NCBI GenBank assembly: GCA_963920665.1
Contig: OY987271.1
Location: 126,501-190,500, forward strand
Length of the DNA: 64,000 bases
Direction: 5' to 3'
DNA from: Straminergon stramineum
Lineage: Eukaryota > Streptophyta > Bryopsida > Hypnales > Calliergonaceae
Below are positions 37,577 to 48,618 of the stretch, piece after piece. A program made the translations under genes and the position numbers. Positions within the stretch are counted from its first letter, which is position 1, and the number at the start of each line of letters is the position of its first letter. The notes beneath the pieces were generated by a model, which was not told the DNA's origin, did not search any database, and was given only the letters and a program-made list of their open reading frames with translations.

Positions 37577-38277
37577 TGTGAACCACCATATTGGTTTACT
37601 ATTTTAAAACCCGAAAATATAAACATTAGGCATGAATTTACAATCCGAAAGTGTTAGTACTCCGGATTAAGCCATAACCATCAATTAAGGAGTTTTCCGC
37701 TAGATAGCAATGGAAACTTCAAGAGGTTAGGGCGAGATGCTAGAAAATGCAATTAGGAGGAAATTTGGGGAAATTCTAAGGAAAAAATGGGGAGTTAAAA
37801 CTAAAAATAGGTTAAGCAAGATTTGGTAGAGTAACCAAATTAGGCTAACGGTAAAATGATGAGAAAATGAAAACAAAAAATGAAAAATGAAAATGAAAAC
37901 AAAAGACTAGAAGTAGGAAATGAAACTAAAGGTAAATTAGAAACCACAAAAATAATAAATAAGAAAAAACACAAAAGAAGTTAGTGAAACTAAAACTATA
38001 ACTAAAACACTAGTGTAGTGGGTAAAACACTAAAATAGTGCTAAAAACACTAAAATAAGATTTTACAGTAAGTTAGAGGGTTTTATAGTAATTTAGGGGG
38101 TGGAACACTAAAATAGAGCAATTTACACTAAATTAGCGGATTTACAGTAACCTAGAGTGATTTGCACTAATTTGGCGCATTTTGCACCAAATTAGTGGAT
38201 TAACAATGAATTAGTGTAGGATGAAAGTAGTTTAGAAAAGTAATCCGTTAGAAAGTTGGATATAGACAAAATTAGGG
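37577..38277 (+). repeat. Left inverted arm (about 700 bp) of the kinase-flanking repeat
   Basis: Begins TGTGAACCACCATATTGG and is the reverse complement of 42087-42731, with scattered mismatches and indels. It contains a degenerate 20-odd-base motif series ('acactaaaatag', 'ttacagtaa', 'tttgcactaatttg', 38010-38215) that is also present in the other arm. It begins 17 bases inside the probable intron. Long arms suggest a MULE-like or foldback element, but the bases outside the arms do not form a target duplication. Confidence 0.88.
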
Positions 38278-39116
38278 TTTGGAGCCCTCTCTCTCTCAAC
38301 TCTCTCTCAAATTTTCCCAACTTGGTATGCATGTGTGTTGGAGAGCATTCTTGGTGATGAAGGGCGTTTTGAAAGCATGAGAAGCTAGAGATTAAGATGA
38401 GGGAACCAAAGTAGGACAATTTTTCGAGTACGTCACCAATTTTTGAGAAAAAAAGGTGAAGGATTGATGGTAGTGAGGTCAGATGGGAATTGGAGTGGAG
38501 AAAATTAGGTTTTTGTTGAATTGAGAGGGGACTACCAACTTGGTGATTGATTGCGGGAGATTGAAAGAGTGGAATGGGCTGAATTTTTAGGAGGATGGAG
38601 AAGAAAAAGTCAGCTTTCCAACATGACCAGTCCCGACCAATTCCGAGCACGGACAAGGACGGAGCAGCCGATTTAGTACGAGAGGGTCACGCCGCCTCCA
38701 CCACGGAAGACTGATGACTTTGGCAAGCGACTGTGGGATTTCGGCAAAGCGGATCAACGTGAATTTTGGGGAGGAGAAAGATGGGAAAGTCAGCTTTTCA
38801 ACGAGACAAGTCTTGCCTAATTTGGAGCAAAGACGAAGCCAGGGTGAGCATTTTAGTGGGACAAGGTTTGCTGCCCATCTAGCGGCAGTGGATTTTGGGT
38901 ATTTCATCTTTTTTTTCCTTGTGATTCAGTTGAATCCAAATGTAATGTTAATTACAATATGATATTTTCTTATCCATCTTGAAGTAATAGTTCAATGACT
39001 TGCATGCAATGTTCTTGTGGGATGTGAATGTGTAGAGGGTTTATGAGGATTTTTTAGGATTTTAGGGCAAGCGCGGAAACGCTGCCCAAATTGGGGGTAA
39101 AATTAGGGTTAGGATA
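38278..39116. other. Intron/element interior, no gene seen
   Basis: Starts with a 'ctctctct' run; the rest has no credible coding region. The minus-strand ORF 38192-38656 overlaps the arm and is low-complexity in origin. Confidence 0.4.
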
Positions 39117-40216
39117 TGTCATGCCCCTTAGTGACACTTACCACCTTAAGCTCACTTTCCAAACACTTAACACTTCAATGCCACTAAGGTTCACGCTCTC
39201 CTAACACTGCACATGCCACGCACCCACAATGTTAGGTTCCAACTCAAGTCACGGGGTTCCCCATTCCTCCGTGACTCTCAATCCTTTCCTTCCAATACTT
39301 AACTCCCACAAGACACTGGGCATGTCATTTGATGACATGGGGCGGAACTTCCATTGATGTCCAAGCACTTGGTGAGGCACTACTCCCACCGGTGCTAACC
39401 GCCCTTGATGGGACCCAACTCCCGACTAGGCCCAACCCAACTCATTTCGGAACTCACTAATCAGGACTCACCAAACAGGACTCACACCATGGCCTAGTGT
39501 GGAGTGGGACACCACCCAACCGGTATCAAGGAGTGCACAAGCACTCCATGATAACACACAAGTGGTGGTGAGGCTCCAACACTAGCCTCACCACTCGGGG
39601 CCACTTAGGCTCACCATGGCACCATCCGGGAGTGAGGAGGGAGATCACCCCTCCTCATAGTACTCTCTGCGGGATTTGGCAGCCCCCCCCTTTGTATGTC
39701 AAGGGGGACTCCCAAACACCCTTTGGTTTTGGAAGACCACCCCATTTCTCCCGATTCGCACTAGTTTGAAACTCCCAAACTTCCACCCGGATTAACTTTG
39801 CGGTCCGGGATCCAAATTGCACATGCGACCCCATTTTCGACATCTATGCGACGCGTAGATGCCGATGGACTACTCACTTGCTCCATTCGGACAAGTACTC
39901 GCAAAGATATCGCCCTCCAAAGATTCGGGACACTCCCGGCGCGACTAGGACACCCCCAACTTTGAACGCCCATAACTTTTGACTCGTAAGTCCAAATCAC
40001 GCGTTCTTTGGACGGCTAGAAGCGTCTTCTCAAGACCTTTCCAAACATGTATCACACGCCCCCAAATTCGTCCGGATCAGAGCGCTAACACGCTCTGATC
40101 GCTCGGGACTCCTAATCCCCCTCACCTAATCTCTTGCAAGGCTTGGGGAGTCACCCCCAATGCCCCCCTTGCTCACCAAGGTGGCACGGGCACGCCTTGT
40201 GATGAGGGTCGTGACA
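39117..40216 (+). mobile_element. Solo LTR (1,100 bp)
   Basis: Begins TGTCATGCCCCTTAGTGAC and ends GGTCGTGACA, giving TGTCA...TGACA termini. It is flanked by the perfect 5-bp duplication GGATA (39112-39116 and 40217-40221). There is no internal retrotransposon sequence on either side, so this is the product of LTR-LTR recombination. It is C-rich and unlike its surroundings. Orientation cannot be decided from the short termini alone; Ty3/gypsy origin is likely from the TGTCATGCCCC start. It lies within the probable intron of the kinase-like gene, between the left arm and the ORF. Confidence 0.95.
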
Positions 40217-40600
40217 GGATATGGATTAGGAAATTGAAGGACGAAACTAATTGGCTTAAAAAGAATAGGTGAATATGTTAGGGAAGGGATCTATGGAATT
40301 AGGGAAGTCTTGGGCATCAATTTAGGAAGTTAGTTAGGAATTGGGGTGGTGGTGGTGTACTGGAATTTAATTTCAGGACACCAAATTGACCCATTTGGTG
40401 CCTGAAGGGCTAATTTTAGACAAAATTAGGCCTTGTAGGTTGCCCTAACTTCCCAAAGTAGGTACTAGGGTCATTGGAGGATTTTAGGGTGCATATTAGG
40501 ATGGTGTAAGGGTGCTGCCTTCATTTCACTTAGAGTAGTTTAATGTTAAAAAATTGATAAAAAAAGCATTTAGGAGTCCATTGCTTGGAAGGTAATCTAG

Positions 40601-41989
40601 GTAGGTGTCCCATACACTCCCTGCCGGCCAACTCTAGGGGGTTTCTTCACCTTGTGGTGGAAAAGCCTCATAGATAAGTGTCTACAAAAATTCAAGGTAG
40701 ATATGACGCAGAGAATTTTGGATGCCTTAAACATTCCACAATGGCAACATGAGACGGAGAAGAGGGGCTTCAACAAATGTTTGGAGAACAAGGTGCATGA
40801 TGCATTGTGGAATGCTGATGTGGTTTTCGGAAAATACAGGAAACAATACCATGCAAATGATGAAGCCTTTGAGCAAGTCATTCTCAAAGCTCAAGTGTTT
40901 ATTGGGCGTTGCACCCCATATGCAAAGAGGCGTAATAGACGAGGGTCATTAGGTTGGTGGACTAGCGATGAGGGTCTTGCTGAATTGGATATGGATAGAC
41001 GTCATCTTATAGCGCTTCCAAACATCGCACGGGTGATTCCCCAAGATGGTTTAATCATGAGGGGAGGATATGCAACAATTCAGAGGGTGAAAATTGAAGG
41101 ATGTTCAAGGATAGCTTCATCTTGGAAGTTCATATCAAAGATATCCAACCACCACACTACGCAACCTCAACTTGCAAAGTTGGAACATCAAAATGAATCA
41201 ATGGTAGTGAGGATTCCACATTCAGAAGTCATACGGTTTGTTGCAGTTCATGCAAGAACAAATGAAGGGTACTCGTATTGGTGGAATGGCAGAACACTTC
41301 GGCAAATGTTGAATATGGATAATGATTATCCACACAACATATATATTAGGTTACAATATTCGAATCCAACAGAGTCAAATGTGACTAAAGCTTTTCATCT
41401 TGCTTGGTTTCGGAAGAAGTGCACCGAGCTTGCTTGGGCATTGGTGCATATCATGAATGCGGTATATGTTGCTAGACATCTACACAATGATATTTCTCCA
41501 GACAACATCATGTTTCATTTTCCTGATGATGAATCACATGCCTACATTGGAATTTGTCATTGGGGCATGACTACTATAGCTACCAAACCAATGAAATCCT
41601 TGTATACGTTCACATCTGCAAGTGACATGAACAAAGCTTTAACAAGGAGGTGTTGGGTGGATCCAAGCATTGCATATTTGCATAGAAGAGATGCAAATGT
41701 GGAAATCATTCCACATTTATTACGTGCATCAGAGGAATATGGGATTGGTAAAATAGCTCAAAGGATCAATAAGCAATGCATGTCAGAGAACTACAGTAGA
41801 TTGCAACGGGAAACAAATGCAATGGCCATGTTTAGCCACCACCAATTGGGAATTGTGTTTCACCAATACTTGGACTGGCTTTGTCAAAGAGGTGATGGTT
41901 ATTGGGGTGGTTTGGCCCACATCATCAATCGGTTCACTGGCCAATTCAATTGGCCTATGCCGGATGAACACTTTCGACATTCATATTAG
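40601..41989 (+). CDS. Kinase-fold protein, main exon (about 462 aa)
   Basis: Open from the acceptor at 40598-40600, which itself is an in-frame TAG, so the reading frame fits an exon starting at 40601; it ends at the TAG at 41987. Counting from the Leu at 40652 as residue 1, a glycine-loop-like MRGGYATIQRVKI lies at 136-148. The ESMVVRIPHSEVIRFVAVH and WWNGRTLRQML segments resemble the N-lobe end and hinge. HNDISPDN at 278-285 matches the HRD catalytic loop with both Asp and Asn. ICHWGM at 301-306 occupies the DFG position with His in place of the metal-binding Asp. The clear VAIK lysine is not obvious. This suggests an inactive kinase (pseudokinase) or a decayed copy. The N-terminal 100 residues are not recognised. 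It lies between inverted arms at 37577-38277 and 42087-42731. The subfamily is unknown to me; fungal-type FunK1-like kinases share the HND-type loop but I claim no relationship. Confidence 0.7.
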   Translation, partial: VGVPYTPCRPTLGGFFTLWWKSLIDKCLQKFKVDMTQRILDALNIPQWQHETEKRGFNKCLENKVHDALWNADVVFGKYRKQYHANDEAFEQVILKAQVFIGRCTPYAKRRNRRGSLGWWTSDEGLAELDMDRRHLIALPNIARVIPQDGLIMRGGYATIQRVKIEGCSRIASSWKFISKISNHHTTQPQLAKLEHQNESMVVRIPHSEVIRFVAVHARTNEGYSYWWNGRTLRQMLNMDNDYPHNIYIRLQYSNPTESNVTKAFHLAWFRKKCTELAWALVHIMNAVYVARHLHNDISPDNIMFHFPDDESHAYIGICHWGMTTIATKPMKSLYTFTSASDMNKALTRRCWVDPSIAYLHRRDANVEIIPHLLRASEEYGIGKIAQRINKQCMSENYSRLQRETNAMAMFSHHQLGIVFHQYLDWLCQRGDGYWGGLAHIINRFTGQFNWPMPDEHFRHSY

Positions 41990-42086
41990 TAATGTAGTGC
42001 AAGAGTACACTATATAGAGTTTTATAAATATTTGATAAATGTAGAACTTCGGATTTATGCATGTAGATTGCTTAGTATATATGCAC

Positions 42087-42731
42087 CCCTAATTTTGCCT
42101 ATATCCAACTTTCTAATGGAATAATTTTCTAAGCTACTTTCATCCTACACTAATTCACTGTTAATCCGCTTATTTGGTTCAAAATGCGCCAAATTAGTGC
42201 AAATCGCGCTAGGTTATTGTAAATCCGCTAATTTAGTGTAAATTTCTCTATTTTAGTGTCCAGCCCCTAAATTACTGTAAAATCCTATTTTAGTGTTTCT
42301 AGCCCTATTTTAGTGTTTTACCCACTACACTAGTGTTATAGACATAGTTTTAGTTTAACTAACCTCTTTTGTGTTTTTTCTTATTTATTATTTTTGTGGT
42401 TTTTAATTTACTTTTAGTTTCATTTCCTACTTCTAGTCTTTTGTTTTCATTTTCTCATCATTTCACCATTAGCCCAATTAGGTTACTCTACCAAATCTTG
42501 CTTAACCTCTCTTTAGTTTTAACTTCCCATTTTTTCCCTAGAATTTCCTCCTAATTGCATTTTCTAGCATCTTGCCCTAATCTCTTGAAGTTTCCATTGC
42601 TATCTAGCGGAAAACTCCTTAAGTGATGGTTATGGTTTAATCCGGAGTACTAACACTTCCGGATTTGTAAATTCATGCCTAATGTTTATATTTTTGGATT
42701 TTTTAATAGTGAACCAATATGGTGGTTCACA
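42087..42731 (-). repeat. Right inverted arm (about 645 bp) of the kinase-flanking repeat
   Basis: Reverse complement of 37577-38277, ending GGTGGTTCACA at 42731. It starts about 100 bases after the stop codon of the kinase-like ORF, so it falls in or just beyond the 3' UTR. The bases beyond it (accgcatct) do not match those before the left arm (tggagacaa). Confidence 0.88.
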
Positions 42732-44448
42732 ACCGCATCTTCACATTTCAAAATTTTTTTCTTACTTGTTGTTATGTGTTTTACTCTCATTGTTTCCTTT
42801 TCTTACTATTGTTTTCTTCAAATTAGGAATTGTAGTGAGTTTAAAGTTTAGGCCTTTTGATTCTATTAGTGCACTTAATTTTTTATTTCTCTCCTTGTTT
42901 TGTGAGCATAGAGAGTTCTTCTCTATTTGTTCCATGAGTACAGACATTTCTTGCTTGTTCCATGACTTTAGGAGATATTTAGTGGCAAGACTTTTTCGTA
43001 CTGTGAATTTAGGGTTTTAGCAAGTTTGCCAATGTGTGGAAGTTAAATATTTTGCTGGAGTGGGTGACTTGTAAAAAGTGTAGCACTTGCGGTTTCCGGA
43101 ATTACAATATAGTTCACTTCAAAGTTTTGTTTTTTTGCTTGTTTTCTTTCTTGCTTAGAAGTTTTACTTGTTAGATTGTATGATTGTTTACTTCAAAGTT
43201 TTGTTGGCTTCTTTGAAAGCAACCTCTTTTGCGCTTGAAGGTTTCATGTTGGAGATTCAATGTGAAAATTGGTATTGTTAAAGGTTTAGGGTTGTATTGT
43301 TCTTTTGCTTTGTTTATTGTGGTACTCATCTAGCTGTAGAGCTAACAGTCATAGTCTTAGGGTTTACATTATAGAAAGTTTGGACTCTCTAGAGGGCTGC
43401 CAAGAAGTGCCGGGAGGGACCCTCACTATATTACATTTATTTTGCTTGAGGAATTTTTCCCCTATTTCTATACTTCATCACTTCCAAATGTCAAAGCATT
43501 CACTCTCAGGTACTATTAGTTAGGGTTGTGACTAGTGTTGTTTTGATATTTGAAAGTACCACCGAAGCACCTCCCTTTGACAATTGTAGAATAAAAAACT
43601 AAAATGTACTTTTGGAACTCCTGATATTCACACAAGGTGAATCTTTTTTTTGTTAGAAAATTCCCTCCTTTGAGTAGCTTCAATAGGCTCCAGAAATAGA
43701 CTAGCTTATTAAACCCTGCCAACCCTCCGAGGAGTCCAAACTTTCTCTAATGGGATTCTTATTTTCTATTACTGACTTAAGAATACAGTTTTGGAATTCA
43801 AATTGATTGAATTTTGTGTATCATTGAAGTAGGTGCATTTTACATTTGTTTGTTGTCCTCCTTGGAAAGCATTGACACTATTTTCCTATAATGGCACGTA
43901 TGTAGTCCTATTTGACATTTTTTCAATTTCAATCTTAAAGAATGTTCAAAAGAACTCTGTTGCAAATTTGAGTTCAAGGTATCCATTTCTCGGCAACATG
44001 GTTTGGGGTTCAAAGTTTTTAAGTTATAGTTGAAGGTTAAGAGAACTAGCACTTCTCCATATTATTTTTCATATGATGAAATTTTTTAGGGTTTGGGGTA
44101 CTCAAGGATATGTATCATTGACTTGAAAATACAATTGCAAAAGTTTATTCCCAACATAAGCTTTCAAATTTTGAATTTTTATAAAACGATTCCACAAAAG
44201 AAATAAGATCTTTAAAAAACCAGAATATTGAGTTATTGAGCCCCACTCATACTCCTTATCATTGAGTTGATGATACATTAGCACTATAAGAAACGTGCTT
44301 TTTTTGTAGCATTTTGAAGAAACGGGTCATGTTTTCATTGACATCATTGTTTCACAAATTTTGAGCTTGTGGGAGGTAGATTTCTATTGGATGTTAGGAA
44401 AGACATAGGGATATCAGAGCAAAAACAGATGGATGACATAGGGGACTA
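42732..44448. other. AT-rich spacer
   Basis: No gene recognised. At 44282 the string CACTATAAGAAACGTGC, followed by 'tttttttgtagcatttt', looks like the left terminus of another CACTA/MITE element. No matching right end is found. Confidence 0.4.
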
Positions 44449-46219
44449 TGAGACCCTAATTCATCACTAGGGGCTTACTCTTTTTTTTGTATTTTATTAT
44501 TTTAAATGCACTTTTATATACAAAAAGCCCTAAAAAGAGTGTAGAATCAAAATAGGAATGTCACATTTCAATGTAGTATTTGGTCCAGTTTTAGAATGTT
44601 ATAGTTAGAATGGCCCAACCACGAGTTGTAACTAGGTTAGAATCCAACTAATTGTGGCAAATTGGTCAAATTGTGAGTGATGGGCACATCCGGCTCAAAA
44701 CCCCACATGGAGAACACATCTATAGGCTAGAATTGTTTGAAGGAATTTTGGTGAGGCATATAGGTGAGTTCCTAAAGATAAGTTCCAGTCTCCCCATTTC
44801 ATCGATGAAACAATGGAACCCCAATTGTCGGCTTGCAAATGTGGAAAATACCAAGATGGGACTATGGAGGAATCTCAGGTCCAAGGAGGGTGACTTCGGG
44901 TTAAAACCATGTCTAGGAACCAATAGCGAAGTCGGTTTGTCAAGATTCCCCCCGATGTGGAAGATTCCTTGACCACCGATAATTAAATAGAGGGGTGGAT
45001 TTTGTCCCCTCTAGGCCGATGTGTAGAGTAAAAATATGAGCCTACACATGTGTCGTGGAATCCCATGGGAGGTTCCACAAAAAGTTTTGGGATTTTTTGA
45101 TAGTTAGAAGATGTCTTTCCGAATAGTCAACTATCCAAACCTACGATGGAAAATTCCTAGAAATTCCCCAGGTGGTGGTAAATTCCCACTAAAAACTAGT
45201 ATAACTTCCTTTATGTTATTAAGCTATCCCGAAAAGTTTCAAGACATTCTGATAGTCAAAAGTACGTGAACCTACGAAATTCCCCGATAATTAACGAAAT
45301 ATAAAGTCCACGATGGAGTTGACCGGCAGAGCGAGAGCATACGAAAGCAGAATGGGGCACAAGATAGGTTTTTTATCACTCCCCCGTACCTACTTAAGAG
45401 CCTGGGCTAGTTACTTTTGCTAGAAAAGTCAACCCCCAAAGTTGGGATTTTTCTCGGTTTTGGCATTAAGTTGACGATAGGTTTCATTGCGATTTTGAAG
45501 ATAGAAAAGAGGGAAGAGGTTCTCTAGATTAAAAATGTCCTTCTACAGCCAATGGCGCAATCCATTTGCGAGTTGGAGTTAATCTCCAAAAGTTAGCTTA
45601 GCGGGCCAACATAGGATGAAAACCTTGAGTTTGAATGAAAATCTAAGAAGATAAGGTTAACTTAGATGAACGAGGAGAGGTGGGTGCTCATGAAAGAGTA
45701 TGAAAAGGCACCCCTTCTCCTCTCTCACCACCCCTTTTTTGGGTAATTGGGTTCATTGAATCCAATTTGTGTTGGAAAATTGTGACATTTTAGCCACAAG
45801 CCTTGCAATGGTGTTTTTTGGGTACTTTTGGCTATTGTTGTTGTTTTTGGAGCTTGCAAGGTCTTTGTGGGTCCCTTGCCTTTTATTTTATTGAATGTGG
45901 TACTAACTCTTCCAAGCTTGAGCTTGGAAGCTTTTGCTAAACTTACTATGTTGCTAGAGGTTGTAGGTGCTTACCTTTAAGAAACCTTTTTGGTCACTCT
46001 CTTTGTTTTGTCGTGTACTAACCCTAAAGCAACCCCCCATATGACTGGCAATGCCACTTTGGAGGGCCTTTAGTTCAAGTCATTTATGCTACTAATCCGT
46101 GTCACTAGCCTTTGAGTGTCCCAAGCCGTTTCTTTGTCTTTTGTCCATGTCCCTAACAGTGATGTGTTATGCCTTATTGAGAGACACGAGAGTGTGAGGG
46201 TAGGGGGTCCCACCCATAC

Positions 46220-46405
46220 GGTGAAGCTTTGAATCTCCTTGGGGTAAAAAGTCCTAATGGTGTGTTAAGAAGGAGAACAACGGTGAAGCTTTGAACCCCT
46301 TGGGAGTAAAAAATCTTAGCGGTGTGTTAAAAAAGGGAATGATGGCGAAGCTTTGAACCCCCTTGGGGTAAAAAGTCTTAGCGGTGCATTAAAACCACCT
46401 CACAG
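46220..46405 (+). repeat. 62-bp tandem repeat, three copies
   Basis: Units start at 46220, 46282 and 46344 with 'ggtgaagctttgaa', followed by 'cttggggtaaaaagtc' and 'agcggtgtgttaa'. Spacing is exactly 62 bases in both intervals. Copy D of R holds a single, diverged unit (near 500-440, minus strand), so the expansion arose in this copy's lineage. Confidence 0.93.
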
Positions 46406-46795
46406 GAGAACTATGAGACCACATGGTGCCTCTCTCCACAAGGTTTAGTTCCCCCAAACGCATCGAGAACAAACCAAGGCTTAGGTCCCAAAAATTAGGA
46501 ACTAGAGGTCAAGATGAACACGTAGGATAAGTATAACGAGGAGAGAATCAAAGGATGGCCCTTGCCCCCACAAACTGAAGTCACTCCAAGCTAGCCTTAG
46601 GCATGACTTCTCCAAGCCTTTAGGAGTTAGTACAACATTTAGACTATGACAAGACATACACAACCCCCAGCCCAACACCAGTACCCCAAACCACAGTGAC
46701 TCTAGATCCCCAACTTCCAATACCCAAGAAGGGTGGGGGTCGAGTACCATAAGGCAAGGCAGGGCTAGGTACAGGGAGTCTCGTTTAGAAACAAA

Positions 46796-47115
46796 GAGTC
46801 CAATCTAGCAGTCAGAGGGCTGAAAGGGGTCCATAATTAAGGAGCAAGGGGGATTTCATAATTTAAAGGAGACGGGGAAGGGGAGTCCAATTTGGGAAGG
46901 GGAGTCCAGTTTAGAAAGAAAGAGTCCAGTCCAACATTCAAGAGGGCTGGGAGGGTGCCATACTTAAGGAGCAAGGGGGTTCTATAATTAAAAGGGGACA
47001 GGGAAGGGGAGTCTAGTTAGAAAGAAAGAGTACAGTCCAGCAATCAAGAGGGCCAGAAGGGTCCGTAATTAAAGAACAAGGGGGCCCGTAATTAAAAGGG
47101 TATGGGGAAGGAAGA
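46796..47115 (+). repeat. Purine-rich tandem repeat, about three copies
   Basis: Units begin near 46796, 46921 and 47027 with 'agagtccagtccaacattca'-type text, followed by 'agagggct', 'taattaaggagcaaggggg' and 'ggggaaggggagtc'. Periods are about 125 and 106. The strand is strongly A/G-biased. Confidence 0.85.
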
Positions 47116-47305
47116 ATTCAGTTCGGGATCAGAGGAGCCGAGGAGGACGTAATTGAGAAGGACAAGGAGAAGGGGTTGTAGCAAACATAGTGGGGAAAAA
47201 AAGACCGACCAGAGATCACGCTCACACTAAAACAACTTGTGGGGCGGGGAATCCAACTCCCCATCACCTATAACTCTCACCGCAATAACAAAAGCAAGTA
47301 GAGGA

Positions 47306-47319
47306 GGGGGGGGGGGGGG
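47306..47319 (+). other. G14 homopolymer run in a purine tract
   Basis: Fourteen consecutive G, preceded by 'agtagagga' and followed by 'tgaagatgg'. It could be a polypurine-tract relic or a quadruplex-forming site. It is also a place where assembly length may be wrong. Confidence 0.8.
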
Positions 47320-48618
47320 TGAAGATGGCAAAAGGCCGGAAGAATGAGGAGAAATGACAAGGGGGAAGACAACTTGAAGGAGGAGGGTGAAGGTAGATAG
47401 GATAGGGCAAAATCCTAAAGACTTAGGCCTTTAGATTAGAAGTAGGTAATCACCACGAGATTAAGTGTGAGATGTAAGTATAGGACGTAAGGCGTAGGAT
47501 TTAAGAAGTAGCTCAACCTTAGGGAATCATAGAACCCGTCCTTTAGATTAGCTTAGTAGGTAGGAGCAAGGGTAGTTGGGCCACCTTAGAGTGTGGGAGG
47601 AAAGAAAAGAAGAGAAGAGGAAAGAAATAGGAGAAAAAATCAACAATTAAATCCTTGTACCAATTTATGATGAAGATGGTGGTCCGTTGTCTCACAGCAT
47701 GGGAGTTCATGGTGGAGGAGGTAGAGCCTCTGGTGAGCACGACCCCAATTTCGAGGTATGAATTAACCCTTTCCAACCTTTCCCTAGGTCTCTAATTAGA
47801 AGCTAGTAACTTGGCCGAGGCCTACCCCTAGGTCAGACCCTTAGAACTGTAGGTCAGGGCATTTCCAAGGACATAAGCTTAAAGAAGAAGACCGTGGCTT
47901 TCCAAAAACCCTAAGGCACGCCCATATCGGGTGAAAATTGAGGAAGTTATCGCCGGATGAAGATTAGGGTCAAATTGGATGAAGAATAGCTAAACTCCGA
48001 GTTTGATAGAGAACTATGTAGGTTAGGAGGAGGCTACCAATTAGGGGCCAAGGCCAAAAAGAAAAGCTAATTCCAAAATATAGGTTAGGAGAAAGTAGCC
48101 GATGAAGTTTAGGTAAGGCTTGGATGAAAATTCAGTAGAAATCCCTAATTGGGGCGCAACTCCAGATCTGGATAGGAGAAAATCTTGTGAACCATTCCTC
48201 AAAATTTTGAATCTTTTTGAATTAAAGAACTAGGCGCAATAGATGGATGAAGTTTGAGGAACCAAGTAGCGGTCAAACTTCATCCACTCATAACTTGGGC
48301 TAGGAAGGTCGGATAGGGTCAAGTCTTACGTTTTTAGAAATGGCACAAGATGAAATAGAGGGTTCTTAGGATAGTTCTGCCCTGGTGTAGGTTCCATCCA
48401 AATCATCCAGTAGGCCCTCCATCCAGTCGGTCCAAAACATTGGAAGTAGTTTAAGTGAATCTTGCAATTTGGGGTCACTTAGGCACTTAGTAAAAAGATC
48501 CATTGCTTGGAAGGCATAGTGGACCATGCTTAGACACCCAAAGGTAGGAGTCACTTAGCCAAAACCCAAAACCTAATTGTGTTCGTGAATTACCAAGGGT
48601 AGGTAATTTGGTGCTCAC

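Larger units (their letters stand above)
44449..48618 (+). repeat. Repeat family R, copy C (most complete, 4.17 kb, non-coding)
   Basis: The start TGAGACCCTAA and end TTGGTGCTCA form a short imperfect terminal inverted repeat. Copy D has TGAGCCCCCAA and copy B ends TTGGCGCTCA, so the ends agree between copies. The first half matches copy D (minus strand, 1-2246). The second half matches copies A (3930-5415) and B (17516-19384). Inside are a 62-bp repeat in three copies, a purine-rich repeat of about 105-125 bp in three copies and a G14 run. There is no protein-coding potential. The best explanation is a very long LTR or a LARD. The end also resembles the TTGGCGC that follows LTRs in many plant gypsy elements (primer binding site), so the true LTR edge may lie a few bases earlier. 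No target duplication is evident. Confidence 0.7.

Noticed and set aside
38192..38656. 154-codon minus-strand ORF
   Set aside because: Overlaps the inverted arm and a CT-repeat; no domain and no counterpart kept open in the other arm.
40574..40594. 'ccattgcttggaaggt' shared with repeat R, just before the kinase-like exon
   Set aside because: Only about 16 bases match and neighbouring sequence does not; too short to call an R fragment.
47320..48618. Treating the second half of copy C as a separate 1.3-kb LTR preceded by the G14 polypurine run
   Set aside because: Copy B extends several hundred bases further upstream than that point, so the boundary does not hold across copies.
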